DNA of 55,470 nt from Bacteroides sp. (GTDB lineage: Bacteria; Bacteroidota; Bacteroidia; Bacteroidales; UBA7960), in assembly GCA_036351255.1 (NCBI GenBank), contig JAZBOS010000158.1, positions 1-55,470 of the forward strand, read 5' to 3'. The first letter of the stretch is position 1. The number at the start of each line of letters is the position of its first letter. A model generated the notes under the pieces. The model ran no database searches, was not told the origin of the DNA, and saw only the letters and a program-made list of their open reading frames with translations. Below, piece after piece: positions 16,584 to 26,000 of this stretch. The translations under genes were made by a program, and so were the position numbers.

Positions 16584-18671
16584 TTAAAAACTGCCGTTCC
16601 ACTTTCTGGTAAACCATTCAACAGCCAGCAAAAGCAAAAGGATGGCAAAAACAATCCTGAGGTTGATCAATTCGTGAAACTCTTTTTGGGAGTACATGAC
16701 CGGAAGGATATCCTCGCGTGACAAAATGGCCTCTTCAAGCAGATCCCATTGACCCGGATAAAACATTTCCCCTCCTGTGTTTTCTGCAATCTGAAAGAGG
16801 GTATTATGGTCAGCAACATGCTTCAACCCTTCAATATTGAGCGCCGAAACGCTGAATTGCCCTGACACCTCATGCGGTTCACCCGCATAACGAGTCCTTA
16901 CCTGGTAGAAATAATCCCCCGGGGGGAAAGTCCCTGCATCTAAACGATAGGCTTGTGATGTCCTCCCCATTTCATAACGAAAATCAACGTCCTCCTCATT
17001 GGTGATTGTAACCTCAACGGAAGGTTCATTGACCAGTTCATAGCTGGGATTATAAAGCTCTGCTTCAAAAACAACAGGATCCGTTTCATAATAAAAATGA
17101 TCGTTCGTGACCCTGAAAAAATTCTTGTCTTCCTTAAGTGAAAGATATTGGACGGTTCGCCAGAGGAACGCATCAAAAGTATTATGCGAATTCATTTGCG
17201 CAAATGTGCGTATGCGCCAACGCCAAATCCCCTCTCCTGTAATCACTCCGTTTTTTCTTTCCCCATTCTCTGAAAAAAGAACTAAAGGCTGTTCAGTCTC
17301 CACCGTCCCTATCTTTTGAAAAAACATGACGTTTACACCCGAACCAACCTGATAGGAGGCAAATGGAGTATTCAGAGGTGGCAACTGACCTATCCATGAT
17401 GTAAGGTCCTCCCCCACCGAAAACAGAGGAAAGTTTTTGTTAAGGATTGGCAATGCTTCTGAGAACTCTCCTGATCTTGGAGTAATTGTCAGTCCGGTTC
17501 TCAATTGATTAAATGATGGGAAATGCGTTTGCGCGCCAATCACAAAGAGACTTGGAATACCCTGACTTTCCAAACGCTGTAGTATCTCACGGACAGGATT
17601 TTTTTGTGAAGGCAGTTGATGAAAAATGATCAGGTTGTATGCTTCAGGAACACCGTCAAACTCATCAACCAGAAAGGAAGATATTTCATAATTATCACTT
17701 TCCTCCAGTGCCATTCTTATTGCACCAATATCGGGGTGAGAGCTATTGGAAAGAATCAAAACCTTTTGCCTGCTGTCAATTACCTCAATAAAGAAATCCT
17801 GAACATTATTGGTCAAACTGATTTCACCCTCAACAGGTGATAATTCTAAAGAATATCTCTGAACTCCGGGGCTTTCTGCTTCCAGTTCCAGGAGGATGGT
17901 CTCCAGATACAAGTCGCTGTTAAAAGTCAGGTTCTTGGAGAAAAGTGTTACCCCCTCCTTGCTAACTGTAAGGCGGGTCGTTTTGCCTGCCAGTTGCTGA
18001 GCCTCTACTTCCACTTCCACGGGGAACTGATTTCCCAGGTAGGTCAACCGGTTATGGTTAATACGCTTGAGGATAAGATCACGTCGTGGAATGGTATCCC
18101 CCAGAGCCATGGTGTATATAGGATACGGGGACTGCTCAGAGAAGAATACCGGATTGCTCCCCCGGTTAAAAATCCCATCGGATGCAAGAATTACCGCCCC
18201 CACATTCCGGTTGCTGAAAAGGTTGCCCAATTCCTCAAATGCTGCAGAGATATCTGTAATCCGGTCGTTGTAATCAGTAGAATCCCCCTCGCGCATCATT
18301 TCTCCAAAATGAAAATGTCTGACATCAAAGCGTCCCTCCAGTTGATCAAGGGCACCCCTACGTTCCTGGATATAGCCGCTTCTGAAATACACTGAATCTT
18401 TTCCCGAAATAAGCGAACGGCTGTTGTCCTGAAGGAAAATAACAAGCGGGTCTTCCACATAACGATTCATCCGCTGCAGCAGGGGGGAAAGCAGCAAAAA
18501 GGCAAGGAGGCTGACAGCGAGAAAACGTAAAAGGGAAAGACCAATCAGCACTTTACCGGAGAATTCTGAAGAACGATTGCGATAATATAAAATGACCGCA
18601 AAAAGAATGCCAGCAAGCAAGCAAAGCAATATGAACCACGCGGGATAATCCTGTATGAAACGAAGGCCCAA
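16584..18671 (-). CDS. Membrane protein with von Willebrand A-like domain
   Basis: 695 residues. Two N-terminal helices (about 12-30 and 42-64) are followed by a VWA-like domain: VIFLQDNSRSL supplies a DxSxS metal-ion site (Asp82, Ser84, Ser86), and an SDG triplet appears in ILASDGIFNRGSN. Then come beta-rich domains (about 190-600), a putative GATase-like segment, and a C-terminal helix near 670-690. Such proteins are common in Bacteroidota and are often found near Bat/MoxR clusters, but here the neighbours are Ste24 and RarA. The start is TTG at 18671; no ATG lies near, and a promoter sits at the right distance. Role unknown; an envelope scaffold is a reasonable guess. Confidence 0.78.
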   Translation of the reverse strand: MGLRFIQDYPAWFILLCLLAGILFAVILYYRNRSSEFSGKVLIGLSLLRFLAVSLLAFLLLSPLLQRMNRYVEDPLVIFLQDNSRSLISGKDSVYFRSGYIQERRGALDQLEGRFDVRHFHFGEMMREGDSTDYNDRITDISAAFEELGNLFSNRNVGAVILASDGIFNRGSNPVFFSEQSPYPIYTMALGDTIPRRDLILKRINHNRLTYLGNQFPVEVEVEAQQLAGKTTRLTVSKEGVTLFSKNLTFNSDLYLETILLELEAESPGVQRYSLELSPVEGEISLTNNVQDFFIEVIDSRQKVLILSNSSHPDIGAIRMALEESDNYEISSFLVDEFDGVPEAYNLIIFHQLPSQKNPVREILQRLESQGIPSLFVIGAQTHFPSFNQLRTGLTITPRSGEFSEALPILNKNFPLFSVGEDLTSWIGQLPPLNTPFASYQVGSGVNVMFFQKIGTVETEQPLVLFSENGERKNGVITGEGIWRWRIRTFAQMNSHNTFDAFLWRTVQYLSLKEDKNFFRVTNDHFYYETDPVVFEAELYNPSYELVNEPSVEVTITNEEDVDFRYEMGRTSQAYRLDAGTFPPGDYFYQVRTRYAGEPHEVSGQFSVSALNIEGLKHVADHNTLFQIAENTGGEMFYPGQWDLLEEAILSREDILPVMYSQKEFHELINLRIVFAILLLLLAVEWFTRKWNGSF

Positions 18672-18704
18672 AATTAATTTTCATTTAAAGTGAAACGCCA
18701 AACA

Positions 18705-18735
18705 CAAAGATAACAGTAAAAAAGCTGCAAACAAT
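18705..18735 (-). promoter_or_regulatory. Bacteroidota-type promoter of the VWA-like gene
   Basis: On the minus strand TATCTTTG is a perfect TAnnTTTG -7 box. It lies 19 nt downstream of ATTG, one base off the TTTG -33 box. The expected transcript would begin about 28 nt before the TTG start at 18671, supporting that start. Confidence 0.55.
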
Positions 18736-18780
18736 AAGCCTTGACGCCTTTACAAAGGAAGTTTGTTTAACATCCTGATT

Positions 18781-18812
18781 TTTGAAAAAGAAGCGTTTAT
18801 TCACTATATTTG
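18781..18812 (+). promoter_or_regulatory. Bacteroidota-type promoter of uspA
   Basis: TTTG at 18781-18784 and TATATTTG at 18805-18812 are both perfect matches to the Bacteroidota housekeeping promoter, with a 20-nt spacer. The leader would be about 55 nt before the ATG at 18874. Confidence 0.75.
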
Positions 18813-18873
18813 CTAATAGGAAATTACATTTTCAGGCCTTGAACCTTATTTCCATAAGTAAAACCCATCCGCC

Positions 18874-19728
18874 ATGAGAAAAATCCTTGTTCCCACCGAT
18901 TTCTCCGAGCATGCTGAAAATGCTGGTTATTATGCTGTGGAATTCTCAAGGCTCTTTGAAGCCCACGTAACGATTTTGCATATATATAGCCTTCCGCCTG
19001 CCTCGGTTTACCCGCCTTTATATTCTCCGGGTTTCCCCGGGAAAACCCTTTCATTGGATGAAGTGCAACAGATCGAACAGGAAAACGAAAAACGTCTTCA
19101 GGCCTTCCGCGACAACATCTGTCACGGGCACCACCCCCACGGTTGCACCATTGCTCAGCGCAGTGATTTTGTCAGCGATGGCATCAACGACTATGCTGCT
19201 GAAAACAACATGGACCTGATCGTTATGGGAACCCGCGGAAGCGCATCAAAGGGTGATTTCTTTATTGCTACCACAACCTGGGATGTGATCAGCTCAGGAA
19301 AAACTACTGTACTCGCCATTCCTGAGAAGGTACCATACAAACCCATAAACCACATTGCCTTTGCTACCGATTTTACCGAAGCCGACTTTGCCTCCATGGA
19401 AGTCCTGACGCAAATGGCAGGAAAGTTGAATGCAAAAGTCAGTGTGGTTCATGTCAAGACGGACGAGGGTTCATTGGAAGAAAACCAGATGTTCGACTGG
19501 TTTGAAGAGAAAACCAGGGAACAAAATCCCTACCCAAATATGGAGTTTGTAATGCTCCAGCACGAGAATGTGCAGGAAGCCCTTAATAATTTCCTGAACG
19601 ACCAGGGGGTGGGAATGATAGCATTGGTAAACCGTAAGAGACAAATTTTCGAACGCTTGTTTCACCGTAGCCTTACCAAGAAATTTGCCTATCACAGCGA
19701 AATCCCCCTTTTAGCCTTCTCCGACTAA
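18874..19728 (+). CDS. Universal stress protein, tandem UspA domains
   Basis: 284-residue cytosolic protein with two UspA domains (about 1-145 and 155-284). Domain 1 begins KILVPTDFSEHAENAGYYAV and ends with the ATP-binding-like LIVMGTRGSASKGDFF. Domain 2 begins HIAFATDFTEADFASMEVL, while its nucleotide loop is degenerate (MIALVNRKRQIFERLFHRS), so only domain 1 is likely to bind ATP. Tandem Usp proteins are frequent in Bacteroidota and respond to stress or starvation. It has its own promoter and a downstream bidirectional terminator, so it is monocistronic. Confidence 0.92.
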   Translation: MRKILVPTDFSEHAENAGYYAVEFSRLFEAHVTILHIYSLPPASVYPPLYSPGFPGKTLSLDEVQQIEQENEKRLQAFRDNICHGHHPHGCTIAQRSDFVSDGINDYAAENNMDLIVMGTRGSASKGDFFIATTTWDVISSGKTTVLAIPEKVPYKPINHIAFATDFTEADFASMEVLTQMAGKLNAKVSVVHVKTDEGSLEENQMFDWFEEKTREQNPYPNMEFVMLQHENVQEALNNFLNDQGVGMIALVNRKRQIFERLFHRSLTKKFAYHSEIPLLAFSD

Positions 19729-19733
19729 CAAAA

Positions 19734-19770
19734 AAGCTGGCACAAAAAATATGCCAGCTTCTTTCTTTTC
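19734..19770. terminator. Bidirectional terminator between uspA and floA
   Basis: AAGCTGGCA (19734-19742) pairs with TGCCAGCTT (19752-19760) around a 9-nt A-rich loop. A pyrimidine run follows on the plus strand and a T-run on the minus strand, matching the convergent gene arrangement. Confidence 0.8.
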
Positions 19771-19783
19771 ATCCAGAAAAAGA

Positions 19784-20788
19784 TTACTTCAGCGGCGTTT
19801 CTCCGCCTTTCCCTTTACTGGTTCCGCTACCTGGTTTTGCGATCTGGTCGCGCATGGTGGTATCGGCTTTGATGTTTTCCATACGGTAATAATCCATAAT
19901 GCCAAGATTTCCGCTGCGGAATGCATCGGAAATGGCTTTAGGAATTTCAGCCTCAGCTTCAATCACCTTGGCACGTGCTTCCTGGGCCTTGGCTTTCATC
20001 TCCTGCTCCAGAGCTACAGCCATGGCACGCCGCTCTTCTGCCTTTGCCTGAGCAATGTTCTTATCAGCATTGGCTTGGTCAATCTGAAGCATAGCACCAA
20101 TATTTTTACCCACATCAATGTCGGCAATATCGATTGAAAGGATTTCATAGGCCGTCCCTGAGTCAAGCCCTTTAGCCAGCACTACCTTGGAGATGCTGTC
20201 AGGATTCTCCAGAACTTGCTTATGATTATTCGCCGATCCAATGGAGGTTACGATACCCTCGCCTACGCGAGCCAGAATCGTTTCTTCACCGGCACCACCA
20301 ACCAATTGTTTGATGTTGGCACGCAAGGTAACCCTAGCTTTGGCGATCAGCTGGATACCATCCTTGGCCACTGCAGCAACAGGGGGCGTGTTGATTACCT
20401 TGGGCTTAACAGACATCTGTACGGCCTCAAGCACATCACGACCCGCAAGGTCAATGGCGGTAGCCGTCTTAAAGTCAAGAGGGATGTTAGCTTTGTCGGC
20501 GCTGATCAGGGCATTTACAACAGCCTTCACCCGTCCCCCTGCCAGGAAGTGAGCTTCCAGGTCATCCCGGTTAAGCTTTAGCCCAGCCTTGGTGGCACTA
20601 ATGAGGTTATTGACAATGACAGCCGGGGGAATTTTCCTCCAGCGCATCAGCACCAATTGAAGCAGGCTGATCCGAACCCCTGAGACAAGGGCTGAGAACC
20701 AGAGACCTACTGGAATGAAGTAAAAAATCAGCCACAGGCCAAGTATGCTGACCAGGGCAACTACAATAACTACGGCAGTGTTGTCCAT
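19784..20788 (-). CDS. floA: Flotillin-like protein FloA (UPF0365)
   Basis: 334-residue membrane-associated scaffold of functional membrane microdomains. An N-terminal hydrophobic hairpin (about 5-50) anchors it; the SPFH-like domain follows, with [19 protein letters not shown] and [20 protein letters not shown] matching the FloA/YqfA family. Next is a coiled-coil region rich in Ala-Lys-Glu (about 240-295), then a charged tail. Length agrees with FloA proteins. It lies 6 nt downstream of nfeD, the usual genetic partner, and they are probably co-translated. Confidence 0.95.
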   Translation of the reverse strand: MDNTAVVIVVALVSILGLWLIFYFIPVGLWFSALVSGVRISLLQLVLMRWRKIPPAVIVNNLISATKAGLKLNRDDLEAHFLAGGRVKAVVNALISADKANIPLDFKTATAIDLAGRDVLEAVQMSVKPKVINTPPVAAVAKDGIQLIAKARVTLRANIKQLVGGAGEETILARVGEGIVTSIGSANNHKQVLENPDSISKVVLAKGLDSGTAYEILSIDIADIDVGKNIGAMLQIDQANADKNIAQAKAEERRAMAVALEQEMKAKAQEARAKVIEAEAEIPKAISDAFRSGNLGIMDYYRMENIKADTTMRDQIAKPGSGTSKGKGGETPLK

Positions 20789-20794
20789 GTTGAA

Positions 20795-21262
20795 TTATGG
20801 TTTTGGTTTAACAATAATTTTATTTCCATCTACTTTAACCACCACAAGGGGGGTATTCTCATTGATCAGGTTATCTTTTGAGGTAACCTCGTAAAACTCA
20901 TCTTTTATCAAGGCCTTTCCCATCGGGTTCAGGCGGGTAATGGAAACGCCCTCATCTCCCACGACGATCTTATCGGGTTCAACAACATTAACGCGGCCAT
21001 TAATTTCCGTGTTGAGCATGGCTTTTCGCCAGGTGTTCGACTTCAGGGCCAGCACAATGGCCAGCACACTGATCACCAAACTTCCGGCCAGGGTTAGCAC
21101 CCCGGCCTGAACGCCAAAGGTACTGAAAGCCGTCACAACAGCGCCAATGACCATACCCGCACCGATCAACCCAACAATGGTGGTACCGGGAACCACAAGG
21201 ATCTCAAGCAGGAGAAAAATGACTCCTACGAGAATCAAACCGAGAATGACTAACCACGACAT
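20795..21262 (-). CDS. NfeD family protein
   Basis: 155 residues: three closely packed hydrophobic helices (about 3-70) followed by a small OB-fold domain (about 90-150), including GRVNVVEPDKIVVGDEGV and the LNPMGKALI motif typical of short NfeD proteins. These pair with flotillin-type SPFH proteins and probably modulate membrane-domain assembly; the floA gene follows by 6 nt. It lacks the ClpP-like protease domain of long NfeD proteins. Start ATG at 21262 is clear. Confidence 0.9.
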   Translation of the reverse strand: MSWLVILGLILVGVIFLLLEILVVPGTTIVGLIGAGMVIGAVVTAFSTFGVQAGVLTLAGSLVISVLAIVLALKSNTWRKAMLNTEINGRVNVVEPDKIVVGDEGVSITRLNPMGKALIKDEFYEVTSKDNLINENTPLVVVKVDGNKIIVKPKP

Positions 21263-21270
21263 CTTAAAAA

Positions 21271-22095
21271 TTATTGAGGTGAATAATAACGCATCGCTTC
21301 AGGGACAAAATCCCGGGCAGCCTTTATCCTGGAAGAACTACTAGGATGAGTGCTTAAAAACTGGGGTGGTTCACCACCACTTGCAGAGGCTTGCATTCGC
21401 TCCCAAAAAGTTACGGTGGTGGCGGGGTTATATCCAGCCATCGCCATAAAGATCATTCCAAGCTTATCAGCCTCATACTCATGCTTACGACTATAGGCAA
21501 GGGTTCCAAGTTGTCCGCCCACCCCATAGGTCATAAGGAAGATATTGCGGGTGACTTCTGGCTTATCCCGCAAGGCCACATCCAGACTCACCGCTCCAAG
21601 GGTCAGTAAAAGTTGCTGACTCATTCGTTCATTGCCATGTCGGGCTACTGCATGAGCAATTTCATGGGCCATTACCACGGCAATCCCTTCATCGTTCTGG
21701 GTCACAGGAAAAATTCCTGAATAAAACATGATCTTTCCACCTGGCATCGCCCAAGCATTGACCAACTCATCCTGCACAGCATTGAACTCCCATTGAAAAT
21801 TCTGAATCCTGTCAGACTCACCGTTTTCAGTCAAATATTGGTTGACAGCCTGTGAGATTCTTCCTCCCACCCGCCTTACGGCTTGGACCCGTTGATCTGA
21901 TGATGGTAACGGCGGATTTGCGGTCATGAACTCCTGATAATTGGTCAGGGCCATATTTACCAGCATCCCTTCAGGCACAAAACTCATTTGCCGGCGACCT
22001 GTAATAGGAACCGAAGAACAGGATCCCAAAACCAGGAAAATAACAAGTGTCAACGATAGGAAAGAGGCCCCCCGGATATTATACAATTTAATCAT
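21271..22095 (-). CDS. M48 family metallopeptidase lipoprotein
   Basis: 274-residue periplasmic zinc protease. A signal peptide ends in a lipobox LVLGSC (Cys26). The catalytic motif HEIAHAVARHG places His144, Glu145 and His148, and YEADKLGMIFMAMAGY supplies the third ligand. The architecture matches the LoiP/BepA group that degrades misassembled outer-membrane proteins. ATG at 22095 is preferred; the longer frame starts with TTG at 22104 and would overlap clpS. It lies 1 nt after the clpS stop and 8 nt before nfeD. Confidence 0.92.
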   Translation of the reverse strand: MIKLYNIRGASFLSLTLVIFLVLGSCSSVPITGRRQMSFVPEGMLVNMALTNYQEFMTANPPLPSSDQRVQAVRRVGGRISQAVNQYLTENGESDRIQNFQWEFNAVQDELVNAWAMPGGKIMFYSGIFPVTQNDEGIAVVMAHEIAHAVARHGNERMSQQLLLTLGAVSLDVALRDKPEVTRNIFLMTYGVGGQLGTLAYSRKHEYEADKLGMIFMAMAGYNPATTVTFWERMQASASGGEPPQFLSTHPSSSSRIKAARDFVPEAMRYYSPQ

Positions 22096-22096
22096 T

Positions 22097-22369
22097 CTAC
22101 TCAATAGTTGCGGTTATTCCACGGTTCAAAATTTCGCGATACATCGGCTCCAGCGTCTGATAATCAGCACTCCTGACCACACACTTTCCTTTGTAATGAA
22201 TGATAAGCGTGCATTGCTCAGCCTGCTCCGGCTCGTGATGACAAACCTCGATCAGCGTTTTAATGACGAAATCAAAGGTATTGAAATCATCGTTATGAAT
22301 CACAAGATCCTTTTTTTCTGAAGAAAGTGCTTTTCCTTTTGGTGACTTTCTGGTTTTTTCTTTTACCAT
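22097..22369 (-). CDS. clpS: ATP-dependent Clp protease adaptor ClpS
   Basis: 90-residue cytosolic adaptor delivering N-degron substrates to ClpA(P). The core LVIHNDDFNTFDFVIKTLIE contains the conserved NDD, and CHHEPEQAEQCTLIIHYKG holds the family's histidine/glutamine helix and following strand. The lysine-rich N-terminal extension (1-20) is disordered, as usual. First gene of a tight clpS-M48-nfeD-floA run, which groups protein-quality and membrane-domain functions. Confidence 0.93.
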   Translation of the reverse strand: MVKEKTRKSPKGKALSSEKKDLVIHNDDFNTFDFVIKTLIEVCHHEPEQAEQCTLIIHYKGKCVVRSADYQTLEPMYREILNRGITATIE

Positions 22370-22427
22370 AAAACTAGAAAAATTACCTGATAAACAAATT
22401 TAAGAAAATAAGACCGCTTGTGGATAA

Positions 22428-23060
22428 TTATTTTTTTCGGAACACGATTCTGTTTTCTCTTCCCTTGAACAACCTTTGAATGTTCTTACGGTGGGTCAGC
22501 GGAACAAAGATAGCCACCAGCAAAGAAAAAATTATTTCAGGAAGTGCAGCTGGACCGGTGATACCTATTACAGCCACGGGAAAAGTCAGGGAGGCTGCTA
22601 TGGAACCCAATGAAACATAACGTGTTGGCAGAAAAAAGGCCAGAAAAACGGCCAGACAGATCAGGATAGCTCCTGGAAAAAGAATTGTTACAATCCCAGC
22701 CAGTGTCGCAATTCCTTTCCCTCCCCGGAACCCGGCAAAAAGAGGAAACACATGTCCCAGTAATGCAAATAGCCCCAAAAAAAGCTGAAAAACACTGAAA
22801 AGATCGGGATTCGAGAAGGCATCCCCCACCAACCAGCCCAAGGCCACTGCCGCCACCCCCTTCAGGGCATCAAGCAGCAACACCACAATGCCTGTTTTGG
22901 TGCCCAGCACCCTCAGCGCATTCGTGGCCCCGGCATTCCCGCTGCCATGCTCCCTGACGTCAATGCCAAAAAAAGCCTTTCCAATCCAAACCGCCGTAGG
23001 GATGGACCCCAACAGATAAGCTCCGGCCAGACACAGTAACATTCCCCAATGAAATTCCAT
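22428..23060 (-). CDS. plsY: Acyl-phosphate:glycerol-3-phosphate acyltransferase PlsY
   Basis: 210-residue inner-membrane enzyme that acylates glycerol-3-phosphate from acyl-phosphate, the first step of phospholipid synthesis. Family motifs are intact: LLGSIPTAVWIGK, then HGSGNAGATNALRVLG (phosphate loop), FRGGKGIATLAG in the middle cytosolic loop, and a C-terminal LTHRKNIQRLFKGRENR. Five or more transmembrane helices are apparent. The start ATG at 23060 is 11 nt after the giant secreted-protein gene. Confidence 0.95.
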   Translation of the reverse strand: MEFHWGMLLCLAGAYLLGSIPTAVWIGKAFFGIDVREHGSGNAGATNALRVLGTKTGIVVLLLDALKGVAAVALGWLVGDAFSNPDLFSVFQLFLGLFALLGHVFPLFAGFRGGKGIATLAGIVTILFPGAILICLAVFLAFFLPTRYVSLGSIAASLTFPVAVIGITGPAALPEIIFSLLVAIFVPLTHRKNIQRLFKGRENRIVFRKK

Positions 23061-23071
23061 AATTCCTGGAT

Positions 23072-26000
23072 TTAATTAAAATTTATCTGCCTGATAAAAT
23101 GGAAAAAGTCATACGGCCGCCGCTCTGCTTCCAGGGTAAAGGAATAAGGCGGTTCATTATCTCCACGGTCTCTTTGCCGCTGACGGGGTTTCAGTTTGGT
23201 AATGGCTTCATTAAACGCTGCCACCGACGACAGGGCTTTCAACTGGTTGTTGTTCATATTGAAAAAATACCACTCACGCCCAATCCCGGCATCCCCGCTT
23301 TCACTCGAACGCACCAGCAAGGTAAAGGTATCGCCCCCGCGTGACTTCCTGACCTCCATGTGGCCATTGATTTGCCTGATCACCTGTTGCTCTTCCAGGT
23401 TTATCAGGCCAATGAGCCCATAGGAAATAAAAGAACGGCTGGGTTGATTCCATCGTAAGCGAACATCCCCCAGCATGATAGGCCTCTCAAGTACCTCTGG
23501 AAGCCGGTTAAACACGCCCTGGCTGAGATATTCACTCATGCTAAGATCCGTTTGCTCCGGGCCCTGATGTTTCAACAAGTATTTGCGAAATTTCTGACTA
23601 TTGAGGTTGAGCGGCCTGTTTTCAGAAACGTTCACACTGGTAACCATCGGCAAAAACGCCCGTTCGGCAAAGAAGAAATCCAGCCCCATGACCAATTCCA
23701 GATCAGTTTGATCAGTTTGATAATCGTAATGAACTGTCCCGTAATTTTCCATCTTAAACTGCCCCAGGTCCACCCCAAGATCAATCAGGCCTTCACCCTG
23801 GATGTTGCAATTCCTTTCACTGATCCTGAGAAGATTATGATGCAGGCTGAGGTCATCCAATTTCTCATTTTCGCTTACCAGGTATTCGCCCGTCCCTTCA
23901 TCAAACATTACATAGCCATAAGCGGAAATGATTTCCCGGTCGAGGTAATGGTGCCGCCTGAGGAATACGGCAGGATAAATGTGCAGCGAATCTCCTGCCA
24001 GCATCAGGGCAATGCTGACTTCACGCCGGTCTGGGTTCATCATCCCCGCCACAACAGGTATCCTGATGTCCATCGGGTCAATGTGCCCTTCAAAACTAAA
24101 CCAATCAGTATCAATCCCGGGACAGCCCAAATCGATCTTCGAATAGCCGTCAAAGCGCAGAAACTGCTCATTGGCCTGAACCTGGGCATCTCCAAAGAAG
24201 GCAAAGCGCGGCCCCAGTGAAAAGCCCAGCGAATCGGGCAAAGTGGCATCTGCAAAGGTTACTCCTTCACGATTCACTTTAATACTTTCAAAAAATAACG
24301 GAAAGACCTTGCCGTCTTTATCGCGATAGTCATAGTTGCCAGAAGCTGTATACTGTTTGCTGGAAGAAATCTCTACTCCAGCCCCGTAAAAGGTATGATA
24401 CTGGTTTTCAGTGTTGGCAACAATTACCGCATTTTCCAGGGGACGGATCACCCCGCCGGCATCCACAATAAGGACCCCCTGATCCGGGAAAATGGCTGCA
24501 TCTGCAATCCGAAGCAGCGGAACGCCCTCGGCATTCAGGTTGTAATCCTTCAATTCGAGGAACACTTTCGGAGCGAAAAACCGCAAAGAGTCCTTCACCG
24601 GGTCGGTAAATACCATTTCATATCCCGAAAAATCCAGTTTCATTAATTCTTCCCGGCTCATATGCTCATAATCGGGAAAGCGTTGGCTGACCGATGAACG
24701 CAGGTCAATCAAACCTTCCTCAATATCCCAGTCATAATCATAATTCTCGGCAAGCAGATTAATTGCTGGGAAGCTGATGTTCGCATCCTGATCCACCGGG
24801 CTGAAGGTACCGGTCAGGTTTTCCATATCCACAGCCGCCGAGAAGTCTTCGTGTACGAAAGCCTGTTTTCCTGTAGGAGCTACCACTTCCATATCCGATC
24901 GCTGACTGATCAGGTTATTTTCCCTGAAGACAAAATCACCCGCCCTTATGCTGGCCTGTTGAACATCGAGTTGGCCGGTTCCCGAAAGACCAGTCGGGGT
25001 CAACATGATATCCCCCTTAAATCCTGCCTTCCCGTCATATAGGCCAATGGCTTCTTCCGTGTTCGTGATCTGCATGGTATTATCCCCTGGCACGAATGAG
25101 ATCTTCGCCTGTTCCGCATGGATGGCAGGATAATCGGCCTCACCTCCGCCTTCCAATTCAAAGTTTCGCACAGTACCAACGGCTTCCTCCGGCAGCAGAA
25201 CCAGCTTCTCGGCCTCAACCACTGAACTCAGATAATTGAGTCGTCCGCTGGCCACCAAGCCTTCACTGCTCATGGTCAGCGGACCAGTATAATTGGCTTT
25301 CCCTGCATATACCGGAATTCCACCTTCAGCGGTTTCTGTATTAAAGCCCAAAGTATAGTCCCTTTGCACAGTCAGATAGTCTTCAAACTCGGGAAGAATG
25401 CCATTGGAAACAAACACACCGCCAAAGGCAATGTTATCGGTAGAGGCCTTATCAAGGTTTTCAATGGTAAAGGGCAGGATTTTGAAATAGGTGCTATCGC
25501 GCTGATAGGCCCCGTCAAACATGCCTTCGTTGTCATAGAATACATAAGATTCATTGATGCTGGTAAAGGAAGGATAGCCCGAAAAAGCATGCTGGCCCGA
25601 CTTGTTAGAAGGATGATCAACAAGCAATTCCCCATTGATCGACTCCAGCACATTCTTTACTTTTACCAGCTCAAACCGGCCACGGCTGTCAGGTTCAAAG
25701 GCCCGGACGCTGAAACTCAGAGAATCCGAATTTTCAAGTGTAATCTTAAACAAATCGTATTCGAAGAAAAAGTCTTTCCCATAGAAGTCAAATAATCCGG
25801 ACTCCACCCGACCATCGAAAGCCATGTTGCGGTTGGCTTGCATCACCACCTTTTCCTCATTGGGATAGATCACCACATTTTTTGCTGTACTAAGGGGAAT
25901 TCGTTCAATACCCTTTAATTCCAGGTCAAAGGTTTGAATGTTCAAGCTGGCATTTACAGGCGCCGTAGAACGAATCTGCATCACATCATAATCCTTCATT

